Source: Shewanella sp. ANA-3 (GTDB lineage: Bacteria > Pseudomonadota > Gammaproteobacteria > Enterobacterales > Shewanellaceae). From it: a DNA stretch of 64,000 bases. Shown piece after piece: positions 9,526-18,598 of this stretch. The stretch covers positions 1,860,001 to 1,924,000 of the forward strand of contig NC_008577.1 in the NCBI RefSeq assembly GCF_000203935.1, in the 5' to 3' direction. Positions within the stretch are counted from its first letter, which is position 1, and each line of letters starts with the position of its first letter. The notes beneath the pieces were generated by a model. That model had not been told where the DNA came from, ran no database searches, and was given only the letters and a program-made list of their open reading frames with translations. Position numbers and translations under genes: made by a program.

Positions 9526-10642
9526 GCACCCTAATGAGTCGCTGCAAACAAGCGGCGTATCTGAGGTACAAACCTTGTGGCAGAGTTTATATGCCAAGGG
9601 CGCAGTGAATACCCCAGAGTTGCCCGAATCCCAAGATATGCCCTGGTATATCGCCCTGATGCAAGCTGGTGCGGCCTGGATAGCCGCTTGGTTCTTATTA
9701 GGTTTTATGGTGTCACTTTTCGATAGCCTGTGGGGGCGATTCGAAGGGGGCACGGCACTTTTTATCGGTGGCAGCTATTTAGGCTTAGGGCTTGCCTTAT
9801 ATTGGGGCGGGCGCCAACAACACTTTTTGCAGCAGTTTGCCTTTGCCTCCTGTTTAAGCGGCACGCTTGCTCTAGCTTGGGGGCTGTTTGATTTACTCGG
9901 CGAAGCGTTCAATCTTGCTTGGTATCTGAGCATGGCGGCATTGTTTTTTCTGCTTTGGGGGATTATCAAGCACGCTGTGGCTCAGTGGGTATTTGCATTT
10001 GGTTGTAGTGTCTGTGTCACCGGCCTGTTGGCCGAGTGGCATCTGTTATCGTTTACGCCGACGCTGTGGCTATTGCTATCGAGCATTATGCTACTCAATC
10101 TTCACCGCACTGGGCACCACTATCAAAGGGCGAGGATGTGGATTTTTGCCACCAGTGCAAATCTGCTCACCATTCAACTTATGCATGTGTTTAGTCTGGA
10201 TAGCGAGTTTTCGCAGTTGTATGCCGTGGATTGGCAATCGGGGATAACCGCAGTTCATTTACTGGTCGTGTTTGCCATCTGCAGCTTTTTACTCCTGAGT
10301 CTTTGTAAACAATGGCAGACTCCATTCACCCATCCCGCCATATTATTTGCGTTTTTAGGATTAGTGCTCATTACTGCACTGTCTTTCCCCATGGAGGGCT
10401 TATCAACGGCAGTGCTGCTGATATTGTTGGGGCACTACGGGCACGAGGCGTGGCTTAAGGGGATGGGTATCGCCTCCGGGCTAGTGTTTGCGGCGGGCTA
10501 TTATTATTCCCTCGAGACCACTTTGATGCTTAAATCTCTGTATTTAATGGGATTAGGCGGAGTGCTTATTATCGCGAGGCTATTGATGTGGCGCTTTTTT
10601 CCGATCACGCAAGTGCAGGTTGAGCATAAGGAGCAAGCATAA
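9518..10642 (+). CDS. DUF4401-domain membrane protein
   Basis: A 374-residue polytopic protein with about ten hydrophobic segments. It matches the usual partner of DUF2157 proteins: a short cytoplasmic N-terminus with a WYIALMQAGAAWIAAWFLLGFM first segment, a glycine-rich FIGGSYLGLGLALYWGG segment, and a C-terminal LYLMGLGGVLIIARLLMWRFFP segment. It overlaps the gene before it by 8 bases and the gene after it by one base. The function is unknown. The three products probably form one membrane assembly. Confidence 0.78.
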   Translation: MNKHPNESLQTSGVSEVQTLWQSLYAKGAVNTPELPESQDMPWYIALMQAGAAWIAAWFLLGFMVSLFDSLWGRFEGGTALFIGGSYLGLGLALYWGGRQQHFLQQFAFASCLSGTLALAWGLFDLLGEAFNLAWYLSMAALFFLLWGIIKHAVAQWVFAFGCSVCVTGLLAEWHLLSFTPTLWLLLSSIMLLNLHRTGHHYQRARMWIFATSANLLTIQLMHVFSLDSEFSQLYAVDWQSGITAVHLLVVFAICSFLLLSLCKQWQTPFTHPAILFAFLGLVLITALSFPMEGLSTAVLLILLGHYGHEAWLKGMGIASGLVFAAGYYYSLETTLMLKSLYLMGLGGVLIIARLLMWRFFPITQVQVEHKEQA

Positions 10643-11157
10643 TGGATAAAGCGACCTTAGCATTTAGCCGTTTCCATAAGCGCGCCTTAGTCTTAGTGGT
10701 GTTTACCGCCGCAGCACTGCTGATAAGCATCAACTGGCGAATAGCCCAGTTTGAGCAGTTATTACAAGATGGCCAAGTGGTACGTTTTGCCTTAGCGCCA
10801 GTGGATCCTCGCTCGATTATGCAGGGGGATTACATGGCCTTGGAGTATGCCATTGCGCAGGAGGTGCGCGCCGCACTGCCTGAAGGGATGACGCAGGGGC
10901 AACTGCTGTTGACGCTCGACTCGCAAAAAGTGGCGCACTTTGTTGGTATTTACCGTGATCAACCCAAAACGGCTGAGCAACTCACGGTAGATTTTCGTCT
11001 GCGTAATCATAGAGTAAAGCTTGCCTCAAATAGTTTCTTCTTCGAAGAGGGCCAAGCTGACCACTTCAGCCAAGCAAAGTATGGCGAGTTTAGAGTTAGC
11101 GATAAGGGAGAATTGTTGTTAGTCAGCCTACTCGATGCGCAGTTGCAGCCGCTATAA
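10642..11157 (+). CDS. GDYXXLXY-motif protein
   Basis: A 171-residue protein with one N-terminal membrane anchor (ALVLVVFTAAALLISINW) and a periplasmic domain carrying the diagnostic motif GDYMALEY after DPRSIMQ. This is the family name-giving pattern of GDYXXLXY proteins, which are repeatedly found behind DUF2157 and DUF4401 genes. It shares one base with the preceding stop codon. Its biochemical role is unknown. Confidence 0.85.
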   Translation: MDKATLAFSRFHKRALVLVVFTAAALLISINWRIAQFEQLLQDGQVVRFALAPVDPRSIMQGDYMALEYAIAQEVRAALPEGMTQGQLLLTLDSQKVAHFVGIYRDQPKTAEQLTVDFRLRNHRVKLASNSFFFEEGQADHFSQAKYGEFRVSDKGELLLVSLLDAQLQPL

Positions 11158-11396
11158 CGGGCTACTCTGATGATCTTTAACAAGATGGTGAGCCATGCCC
11201 GCCATCTTCGCTATTTTTCCTAGTCCAATCCGCTAAATCGCCGCCTAAATATCCGTCTTAAGTTGCAACTTGCGTGCAACTAATTTGTAACCTTAATTCC
11301 CTATAGTATCGTCAGTTTTCGAGGCTAAGCGCTTCGTGAAATCGTAAGTCTTTAACTTCAATACCAATATAAAAAAGATACTTATTAGGGGTCATT

Positions 11397-14243
11397 ATGT
11401 TTAATAACAAAACGCTGTTGGCGTTAGCCATCAGTGGCGTGTGTGGGTTTGCCCATGCTGCCGATAATCTGATTATTACTGAATATGTTGAAGGCAGCAG
11501 CAACAACAAAGCCATTGAGTTATACAACCCAACCGCCAGCAGCATCGATTTAAGCCAGTATCAATTGCGCTTCTATTTTAATGGTAGCACAACGGTGGGC
11601 ACGACTATCGCCCTGACCGGCACCTTAGCCGCAGGGGCGACTCATGTGGTTGCTGATAATGATGCATCGGCCGATATTCTGGCGGTGACGAATCAACAAA
11701 GCAGCGCGAGTTTTTTCAATGGTGACGATGCCATTGTGCTGACCTATCAAGACCAAGTGATTGATAGCTTAGGCCAAGTGGGCGTAGATCCCGGCAGTGA
11801 GTGGGGCAGTGGTGATTTATCGACGCAGGACAATACCCTGCGCCGCAATCCCGAACAGCTAATCGCCGATACCATTATTGATGATGTTGTCACCTTTAAT
11901 ACATGGTTAGGTTTTGCCAAAGACGATATCTCGGATCTGGGCAAATTCAGCGCAGGCACCCCCACCGATCCTGTTGAGCCGCCACCGAGTTCACTAGCCT
12001 GTGGTGAAGCCTCAACGCCTATCCATGCCCTGCAAGGTTCGACCAATGTCAGTCCGTTAAACGGACAAACCTTAGTGGTAGAAGCCATTGTGGTGAGTAA
12101 CCAAGAAGCTGGCCTCAAGGGCATCTTCGTGCAAATGGCCGATAACGAAGCCGATAACGATCCACAAACCTCGGAAGGGGTGTTTGTTTATACCGGTAAT
12201 GCGCCAACGGGTTATGTGGCGGGCGACCGTGTACGCTTAAAAGCTAAAGTCACTGAATATCAAGGCTTAACGGAACTGACTACCGTTGCCGATCATAAAC
12301 TGTGCGCCGCAGGTCAGACCCTACCGACAGCCGCCGTGGTGACCTTACCTGTGAATTCGAGCGATGACTTTGAACCCTTTGAAGGCATGCGCGTCCGCTT
12401 TAGCCAAGACCTGGTGGTGAACGAAGTCTACAACTTGGGCCGCTATGGTGAAATTTCACTCGGTAGCAGCCGTCACTTTATTGGGACGCAAGTGGCCGCG
12501 CCAGGCACAGATGCCTTAGCCGTCACTGCTGCCAATCTCAAAGACAGTATTTTACTCGACGATGGCTTAACGGCGCAGAACCCTGATCCTGTGATTTTCC
12601 CGGCGCCAGGTTTAAGCGCTTCAAACACTGTGCGTGTGGGCGATAAAGCAACGAGTCTGACGGGCGTTATGCACTATGGCTTTAATCTTTATCGCATTAT
12701 GCCGACTGAGCCAGTTAATTTTGTGGCAGAAAACCCTCGTCCACAATCGCCAGTGCTTGCCGAAGGCGGCAACCTGAAAGTCGCTAGCTTTAACGTACTG
12801 AACTACTTTAATGGCGATGGACAGGGCAGCGGTTTCCCTACTGCGCGCGGTGCCAATACCCTGAGTGAGTTTGAGCGTCAAAAAGCGAAGATTGTCAGCG
12901 CCATGGTAGGGACCAGTGCCGATGTGTTTGGTCTGATGGAAATCGAGAACGATGGCTTTGGCGCCAACTCGGCGATTGCCGATCTCGTGGCGGGCCTCAA
13001 TGCCGCCGTGGGTGAAAATCGCTATGCCTATGTTATTCCAAAGGTCAATGGTAGCAACTTAAGTGCGATCGGTACGGATGCGATTACCGTCGGTCTCATC
13101 TATCGCAGTGACAAAGTGAGCCCTCAGGGTGACGCGCGTATTTTATCCAGCGCGAACTCTCCCTTAGATGACGCCGGGCAGCCACTATTCGACGACAGCA
13201 AAAACCGCCCTATGTTGACTCAAGCCTTCGTGCTAAACGGCAGTGAGGAGAGTGTAGTCGTTGCGGTTAATCACTTGAAATCTAAGGGTAGTGAGTGTGC
13301 TGGCGATCCAGATATGAACGATGGTCAAGGTAACTGCAATATTACCCGTACCCGCGCAGCAACGGCGGCGGGGCAGTGGATTGCAGAGCAGTATCCAGAG
13401 CAAGGCGTACTGCTGATCGGCGACTTAAACTCCTATGCCAAGGAAGATCCGCTAAGCGCATTGGCTAACGCTGGCTTTAGCGAGTTGTTTGCAAAACTTG
13501 AAAAAGCCAATCCTTATTCCTATGTATTCTCGGGTGAATCTGGGCAGTTAGACCATGCGCTGGCCAATACCGCGTTAGTGGATAAAGTCGTGGATGTGAC
13601 CGAGTGGCATATCAATACCGACGAGCCACGGGTGTTAGATTACAACGAAGAGTTTAAGACGGCTGCGCAGGTGCAAGACCTTTATGCCAGTGATGCTTAT
13701 CGCTCATCGGATCATGATCCTGTGGTGATTTCACTCCTGCTCGAAGCGGAAAACGTGGCTCCTGAAGCCAGCTTCACTCAGCTTGTGAATGGTGCGAGTG
13801 TGCAATTGACTTCAACCTCCATTGATAGCGACGGCCAAATTGTTTCTACTGAGTGGGACTTTGGCGATAATAGCCAAGCCATGGGCGAGTCGGTATCCCA
13901 CACCTATGCGCAAACTGGTGATTATCTAGTGACGTTAACAGTGACCGATAATGACGGTTTAAGCCATAGCAGCTCACAAATGGTGTCTGTGGTGGTTGAG
14001 AACGTGAAAAAGCCACCCGTGGCGCAAATTCAGCACATCAATTTATGGTTAGTCGATATGTTTATTTCGACCAGCTATGACACTGACGGCGTGATTAAAC
14101 AGCATAAATGGAAGTTTGATAACGGTAGCCGTGCAAGTGGTCCTGTTGTGTTTCGCCAAGCACGCCGCGGGCTGCATACGGTCGAGTTAACCGTGAAAGA
14201 CAATGATAAATTAACGGATACCACGTCACTGACGTTCCGTTAA
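11397..14243 (+). CDS. ExeM/NucH-family secreted endonuclease (probable ExeS)
   Basis: A 948-residue protein with a Sec signal (cleavage after GFAHA). Domains in order: a lamin-tail domain (LIITEYVEGSSNNKAIELYN, residues 22-130), an OB-like segment around 200-330, an endonuclease/exonuclease/phosphatase domain at about 460-790 (ASFNVLNYF, LMEIENDGFG, VNHLKSKGSEC, LIGDLNSYAKED, and the catalytic SSDHDPVV end), and then two PKD-like domains (EWDFGDNSQAMGESVSHTY). It should degrade extracellular DNA for nutrition or biofilm release. It ends at TSLTFR after the second PKD domain, without the GlyGly-CTERM membrane anchor of ExeM-type homologues, so it is probably released. S. oneidensis has ExeM and ExeS; the anchor-less form and the gene neighbourhood favour ExeS, from memory only. 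Confidence 0.85.
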   Translation: MFNNKTLLALAISGVCGFAHAADNLIITEYVEGSSNNKAIELYNPTASSIDLSQYQLRFYFNGSTTVGTTIALTGTLAAGATHVVADNDASADILAVTNQQSSASFFNGDDAIVLTYQDQVIDSLGQVGVDPGSEWGSGDLSTQDNTLRRNPEQLIADTIIDDVVTFNTWLGFAKDDISDLGKFSAGTPTDPVEPPPSSLACGEASTPIHALQGSTNVSPLNGQTLVVEAIVVSNQEAGLKGIFVQMADNEADNDPQTSEGVFVYTGNAPTGYVAGDRVRLKAKVTEYQGLTELTTVADHKLCAAGQTLPTAAVVTLPVNSSDDFEPFEGMRVRFSQDLVVNEVYNLGRYGEISLGSSRHFIGTQVAAPGTDALAVTAANLKDSILLDDGLTAQNPDPVIFPAPGLSASNTVRVGDKATSLTGVMHYGFNLYRIMPTEPVNFVAENPRPQSPVLAEGGNLKVASFNVLNYFNGDGQGSGFPTARGANTLSEFERQKAKIVSAMVGTSADVFGLMEIENDGFGANSAIADLVAGLNAAVGENRYAYVIPKVNGSNLSAIGTDAITVGLIYRSDKVSPQGDARILSSANSPLDDAGQPLFDDSKNRPMLTQAFVLNGSEESVVVAVNHLKSKGSECAGDPDMNDGQGNCNITRTRAATAAGQWIAEQYPEQGVLLIGDLNSYAKEDPLSALANAGFSELFAKLEKANPYSYVFSGESGQLDHALANTALVDKVVDVTEWHINTDEPRVLDYNEEFKTAAQVQDLYASDAYRSSDHDPVVISLLLEAENVAPEASFTQLVNGASVQLTSTSIDSDGQIVSTEWDFGDNSQAMGESVSHTYAQTGDYLVTLTVTDNDGLSHSSSQMVSVVVENVKKPPVAQIQHINLWLVDMFISTSYDTDGVIKQHKWKFDNGSRASGPVVFRQARRGLHTVELTVKDNDKLTDTTSLTFR

Positions 14244-14268
14244 GCGTTAGCCTCTTTCTTTAAATATC

Positions 14269-14294
14269 AAAAGCCTGCATTGCAGGCTTTTTTA
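14269..14294 (+). terminator. Rho-independent terminator of the nuclease gene
   Basis: The self-complementary stem AAAAGCCTGCA / TGCAGGCTTTT is followed by T residues. Confidence 0.85.
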
Positions 14295-14325
14295 CTTTGA
14301 TTCACTTACTTCATCACTTACTTAA

Positions 14326-14372
14326 TGACTATATTAACTGACTATATTAACGAACCTATATTAACGGACTAT
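14326..14372. repeat. AT-rich 13-bp direct repeats
   Basis: TGACTATATTAAC occurs twice in tandem, followed by a 14-base variant (GAACCTATATTAAC) and a partial copy. Just upstream, CACTTACTTCAT and CACTTACTTAAT form a second tandem pair. Confidence 0.75.
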
Positions 14373-14474
14373 CGCGTGCTTTAAATTCAAGCTAAGTCGA
14401 TTTAAGTATCTATTCGCTTGAGCTAAGATGACGCCACTTATGGATTTTTACTCACAGGGAGCAGACGCATTGCA

Positions 14475-14903
14475 ATGAATGCAGACACCTTGACGTACCT
14501 CAATCAGCATCAATTAACCTCAGTGATGAACCTCACTAAATGGCGTCAGCTTGAGCAGGCACTCCATGAAGAGCCGGATTTTGTGTCCCATGTGCGTTAC
14601 AAGCTACTGGAAGATGAAGGGCCAAATCCAGGTTTTACGCCAGTGTGGTGGGATGAGTTACTCGCAATTTGCGAGAGGATTGAATGGCTTGAGATTGATC
14701 CGCTCAAAAGAGAACACCGCGGCAGATTGCTACCTGAAAAAACTACGGATTTTACTGATTATATCGAGGCGCAACTGCACAAGTATCGGCTCCCCTACAG
14801 CAAAGAAGCTCAAGGGATCCGGATTTGGGGCTATCTTCGCCCCGATGCGGCTATGCCAGTATTTTGTATTGCAGCTGGTGGCGAGACGATAAAGGAAGCG
14901 TAA
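14475..14903 (+). CDS. small conserved-looking soluble protein, function unknown
   Basis: A 142-residue soluble protein without signal or membrane segments. The pattern N-L-T-K-W-R-Q-L ... P-V-W-W-D-E-L ... I-E-W-L-E-I-D-P resembles the DUF6678 type, but I am not certain of that assignment. The AGGGAG ribosome binding site is rather far (about 13 bases) from the ATG. The gene converges on the minus-strand operon across a perfect hairpin. Confidence 0.6.
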   Translation: MNADTLTYLNQHQLTSVMNLTKWRQLEQALHEEPDFVSHVRYKLLEDEGPNPGFTPVWWDELLAICERIEWLEIDPLKREHRGRLLPEKTTDFTDYIEAQLHKYRLPYSKEAQGIRIWGYLRPDAAMPVFCIAAGGETIKEA

Positions 14904-14921
14904 GCAACTTCTGATGGTAGA

Positions 14922-14960
14922 TAAAAAGCGGGGCGCTAATTGATTAGCGCCCCGCTAAGG
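14922..14960 (-). terminator. strong hairpin terminator between convergent genes
   Basis: AGCGGGGCGCTAAT pairs perfectly with ATTAGCGCCCCGCT over 14 bp. On the minus strand it is followed by TTTTTAT, so it mainly terminates the minus-strand operon. It may also act on the plus-strand gene, which ends just before it. Confidence 0.85.
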
Positions 14961-14961
14961 A

Positions 14962-15858
14962 TTAAAGCACGATATAAAGCGGCCAGCCGAGTAGGCCGAC
15001 GAGTCCTTCTTTATGTTCGAATCTTTCTAAACGCTCAGGGGAGGCGTCGCTCAGCAGCAGTTCGCGGTAGCTTTTCGCAAAATTCAATGTACGCAGCAAT
15101 GCTGGTGCAAAGTTTTTACCCAGATCTTTACCGATGGTCTCGGCCAGCTCTGCGGGGAGTTCCGCCAGGGCTTTTTGGGTTTGCTGCTCGATATACTCGA
15201 GGCTAAACCATTCGTCCTGCAAGCTGATTTTAGCAATGCGCTTTTTCAAATCTTGTCTGACTTTGGCATTATCAAACAACATCCGATACAACACGGCTTC
15301 GGCCAATACGCTCTCTAGATTTAAGAAATCCAAAGGATCGTAGCTGGTTTGGGCATAAAACTGTGCCATTAGCGCCGCAATCGATTGCTGACGTTGGTGC
15401 TCGGCCAATGCATCTTGGTAGGCCTCATACCCCAGCCACTCTTCGGCGTCTGGCGGCGTAGAGACTTGTTCCAGCAGGAATTTATCCACGTCACCATAGA
15501 GCGACTTACCATTCACCAGTTTATGTTTGCTGACGACGCTGAGCATGCTCCAACCCTTTTGGAAGCATTTGACCACGCCATCGGCGGTGAGCAATAAACG
15601 CACCGCTTGCTGTTGGTCCTGATCAGACAGTTCCATTAATCCGAGACTGACGACGCCAATCACATCGTGCGCCGCCTGTTCCAGTAAGTGCATCTTGTAC
15701 TTGTTGTAGAACTTATCCGCCAATTTGAGGCTCATCAAAATGGCTTTAGATTTGATTTGTGCGAGCTGCTCACCACTAAGGGTGTCGTCTGCTTGGCCTT
15801 TGGCCAACACCTTGCTCAGGTATGGGCCTTGGTCTAAATCACGCAGTACCAGTTGCAT
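14962..15858 (-). CDS. uncharacterised soluble protein, last gene of the J-domain operon
   Basis: A 298-residue, mostly helical protein without signal peptide or membrane segment. Features: a repeated acidic/helical build (DQDQQQAVRLLLTADGVVKCFQKGWSMLSV, YEAYQDALAEHQRQQSIAALMAQFYAQTSYDPLDFLNLESVLAEAVLYRMLF) and a C-terminal hydrophobic tail LVGLLGWPLYIVL. I recognise no domain. The start lies 10 bases after the preceding gene's stop, so the two are co-transcribed and probably coupled. Confidence 0.65.
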   Translation of the reverse strand: MQLVLRDLDQGPYLSKVLAKGQADDTLSGEQLAQIKSKAILMSLKLADKFYNKYKMHLLEQAAHDVIGVVSLGLMELSDQDQQQAVRLLLTADGVVKCFQKGWSMLSVVSKHKLVNGKSLYGDVDKFLLEQVSTPPDAEEWLGYEAYQDALAEHQRQQSIAALMAQFYAQTSYDPLDFLNLESVLAEAVLYRMLFDNAKVRQDLKKRIAKISLQDEWFSLEYIEQQTQKALAELPAELAETIGKDLGKNFAPALLRTLNFAKSYRELLLSDASPERLERFEHKEGLVGLLGWPLYIVL

Positions 15859-15868
15859 CTAGGGATCC

Positions 15869-16627
15869 TTAATCTAAAAAGCTAAACATATCATCCACTT
15901 CTGCGTATTCGTCCGTGACTTGGTTTTTCTCTTTCGCTTGGATAACCAGTTCATTGACGAACTTGTTAATGATTATCTCCCAACCAGAGCTTTCGTTATG
16001 CAGCAGGTTTTTAATGGCTTTTTCTACATCGGGTGCCAGCTCATGGATTAACGCCATCAGACTACGTGGGTCATCTAGGCTTAAACTATGGGCTTCTTCA
16101 CTGTCGACACGACTGTCATAGCCGACGGTGTCGGTATCTTCCTCGTCGTCGTAATAATCGTTGAAGTGGTCTTCATCGTCGTGGCGCTCACCCAACATCA
16201 TCTCGATAAAGGGTATAGACAGATAGAAGAGGCCTGCGGGATCTTCGGCAATGCACTCTAAAATAGCGGTTTGTTTTTCTTCGCTGTCTTGGATGCGAAT
16301 TAAATAAGTTAAAAAATCAAAGGTATGCTGAATGAGTTCTTCGGCATTATTCTTGATTTTTTCTTCCCAATACAAAGGTTGCTGACAGACGATGTCGCGA
16401 ATTTGTTCAGGGGTCATCAGCTCCGACATAATTGACGGGCAGGAGATATCGTGGTGACTGTTGATTTGCGTCAGGGTCACAATATCCATTTTTTCAATGA
16501 CTTCGACTAATTGCTCATCGTTCATTGTGGTGGCGATGAGTTCGAAACGTTTACTGGCCTGTTTTGGCTCGACATCGGCGAGTTCTTTAATCTCGGCAAC
16601 GGTTATTTCAATGAGACTAGTGTTCAT
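15869..16627 (-). CDS. acidic helical protein of unknown function
   Basis: A 252-residue protein. The first 140 residues are predicted helical; then comes an acidic stretch around 145-175 (ERHDDEDHFNDYYDDEEDTD), and a helical end with VEKAIKNLLHN and VNELVIQAKEKN. There is no signal peptide and no known motif. Its ATG shares one base with the TAA of the upstream gene (TAATG), so translation is coupled. Confidence 0.65.
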   Translation of the reverse strand: MNTSLIEITVAEIKELADVEPKQASKRFELIATTMNDEQLVEVIEKMDIVTLTQINSHHDISCPSIMSELMTPEQIRDIVCQQPLYWEEKIKNNAEELIQHTFDFLTYLIRIQDSEEKQTAILECIAEDPAGLFYLSIPFIEMMLGERHDDEDHFNDYYDDEEDTDTVGYDSRVDSEEAHSLSLDDPRSLMALIHELAPDVEKAIKNLLHNESSGWEIIINKFVNELVIQAKEKNQVTDEYAEVDDMFSFLD

Positions 16628-17160
16628 TAGCGGTCCTCATCATCGTAGTGATCGTAGTAGCCATCTTCCTCTTCGCCGTCATCATCGTCGTCATCGGAAT
16701 AGTCGGCGTAATCACTGTCTTCGTCTTCAAAATCATCATCAGCGCTGCGTTTAGGCGCTGGTGCACTTTTGCCTTGGTTTTCCAGTAAATAGAGTACGGC
16801 GCAGCTTTCAATCAATAAATCTTCTGAATAGGCGCGCACCGCCTGCACTAAGGGGACATCGGCATTGTTAAAGCCAATAGTGACCTTGAACTCGTCCCAC
16901 TCGGGCTGCGTTGCGGTATTAATCCAGTGAGCCCACTTGAGCTTGGCATCACTTGGAAATTTTACTCGGCCATAGAGTGCTACAGGCAGATACTCGGGTA
17001 CCGACTCGAGCATTTTAGGGTCAGCCTGTAATACTTTTTTGATTTGACTGGTAAATTGCTCTAGTGCCTTGGGCGTATCCGGGTCATCATAGGACTCGAT
17101 ATTGTCGTAGGCATTGGTCTTAAGCTCATTAATGCGTGAGATATTCAGTTTTTTGGCCAT
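16627..17160 (-). CDS. small protein with a poly-acidic C-terminal tail
   Basis: A 177-residue protein if it starts at the ATG at 17160 (MAKKLNIS), which has a GAG eight bases upstream. In-frame starts at 17166 and 17205 also exist. The N-terminal two thirds are a compact helical/sheet domain ([45 protein letters not shown]). The last 40 residues are almost all Asp, Glu and Tyr ([20 protein letters not shown]) and must be disordered. No family is recognised. The acidic tail recalls histone-chaperone or RNA-mimic tails, but that is only an analogy. Confidence 0.65.
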   Translation of the reverse strand: MAKKLNISRINELKTNAYDNIESYDDPDTPKALEQFTSQIKKVLQADPKMLESVPEYLPVALYGRVKFPSDAKLKWAHWINTATQPEWDEFKVTIGFNNADVPLVQAVRAYSEDLLIESCAVLYLLENQGKSAPAPKRSADDDFEDEDSDYADYSDDDDDDGEEEDGYYDHYDDEDR

Positions 17161-17301
17161 GGGCATGTCTCGAAATAAAAAGCTATCAAACAAACAGCTT
17201 CTCAAAATAAACCGTGTTGCAATAAAAGGTCCAAATTAAGGGGCTTGGCAAACTAAGCTCATTAATTTGGCACTCCCAGTGTTGCACTGGAAATAACCCG
17301 C

Positions 17302-17586
17302 TTAAGGGTAAAATTGATCCCACAATTCGCGCATCGCGCCATTGGGATCGGTCACGATCACATTGTTGAAGTCTCGGATAAACGCATTTCTAAGCTTGGG
17401 ATCTGAGAGCACTTCATAAGCTTTTTTAACGCGCTCAAGTTGTTGTGATGCTTGCTCTTTTTCTTCATCAGAGGCACCTAACAACTTATCGGGATGGTAT
17501 TTATTTGAGAGCCGGCGATAGGCTTTTTTAATGTCGTCTTCTTTGGCGCTAGGTTTGATACCGAGCACACTAAAGTGGTTAATCAT
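17302..17586 (-). CDS. small J-domain protein (DnaJ-like co-chaperone)
   Basis: The 94-residue product is little more than a J domain. It has FSVLGIKPSAKEDDIKKAYRRLSNKYHPDKL with the HPD tripeptide at residues 31-33 that stimulates Hsp70 ATPase, then the helix III/IV region KKAYEVLSDPKLRNAFI. It lacks the G/F, zinc-finger and C-terminal client-binding parts of DnaJ, so it must get specificity from another protein. It lies 142 bases upstream of the acidic-protein genes on the same strand, which suggests these are its partners or clients. Confidence 0.85.
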   Translation of the reverse strand: MINHFSVLGIKPSAKEDDIKKAYRRLSNKYHPDKLLGASDEEKEQASQQLERVKKAYEVLSDPKLRNAFIRDFNNVIVTDPNGAMRELWDQFYP

Positions 17587-18015
17587 ATTTGTACCTGCAG
17601 GCGATGGGTTGGTATCGCAAGATAAAAGCTAAGTGCTGATTATCTGTCAATTTGTGGAATTATGATTAGTCAGCGATGGATCATAGCAGAAATGCGCATT
17701 AGGCGGCAAACGACTCTGTTGGCATTTATGACTGAAATCGTGGCATTTATTAGGCTTGATAAAAATCGCCGGCGCTTTTGGAGATAAGGTATATAAAGCC
17801 AAACAGGGGCGGGGGAAAAGATAAGTAAACTGAGTGAGTTGATGGCTAGCAACTTGTGCTGGATTTAAACCAGCCACTTCGTCTGTTGCTTATAGATAGT
17901 AGAGCCCGACGAGCGAGTCGTTACCATTGGCTGAAACGAATCAGATACACAAGAAGTGAATTTTAGGCATAAAAAAACCAGCTTAATGCTGGCCTAGTGA
18001 TAATAAGTCGATAAT
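17587..18015. other. region upstream of the J-domain gene, with the tRNA-fMet terminator
   Basis: About 430 bases without a convincing gene. Open frames on the minus strand through 17647-17877 have no ribosome binding site or family match. It must contain the J-domain operon promoter. Bases around 17901-17913 repeat the GAGCCCGACGAG core found in the nearby tRNA genes. Confidence 0.4.
17969..17993 (-). terminator. terminator of the tRNA-fMet cluster
   Basis: On the minus strand GCCAGC-ATTAA-GCTGG is followed by seven T, 23 bases after the last tRNA. Confidence 0.8.
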
Positions 18016-18092
<77 letters not shown>

Positions 18093-18125
18093 TCCGATTA
18101 TTACTTCTATTTGTTATCCATCAAT

Positions 18126-18202
<77 letters not shown>

Positions 18203-18264
18203 TCCGATATTGAGGATTTACAAGATTGGATATCCTTTTGAATATCATAACCTTGGCTTTAAAT

Positions 18265-18341
<77 letters not shown>

Positions 18342-18362
18342 TCCGTCTCTAAAGCGGGGCGA

Positions 18363-18391
18363 ACTATAACGGCAGTGCTGTGGCATTGCAA
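18363..18391 (-). promoter_or_regulatory. sigma-70 promoter of the tRNA-fMet cluster
   Basis: On the minus strand, TTGCAA is followed after 17 bases by TATAGT and then a GC-rich discriminator (TCGCCCCGC), the usual form of a stringently controlled stable-RNA promoter. Confidence 0.7.
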
Positions 18392-18598
18392 GGAGGAATT
18401 TCAAAAAAATGAACGAGTGCTTAATTATGAATCGTAATGGGGGAATTTCGGACAATCTGGGCAATATGGCCCGCTTATCTGTCGTAAAGAGAGTGGTAAC
18501 TGCCTGACTAAATCGAGTTTCGGCTAATAACTGTTTATCTTTTATGTCGCTTCACAGGTATAATGTCGCTTTGATTTTGACTGCGTATTGATTATCCC

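Noticed and set aside
17901..17913. GAGCCCGACGAG match to tRNA-fMet as a possible integration scar
   Set aside because: The match is too short to separate from chance, and there is no mobile gene nearby.
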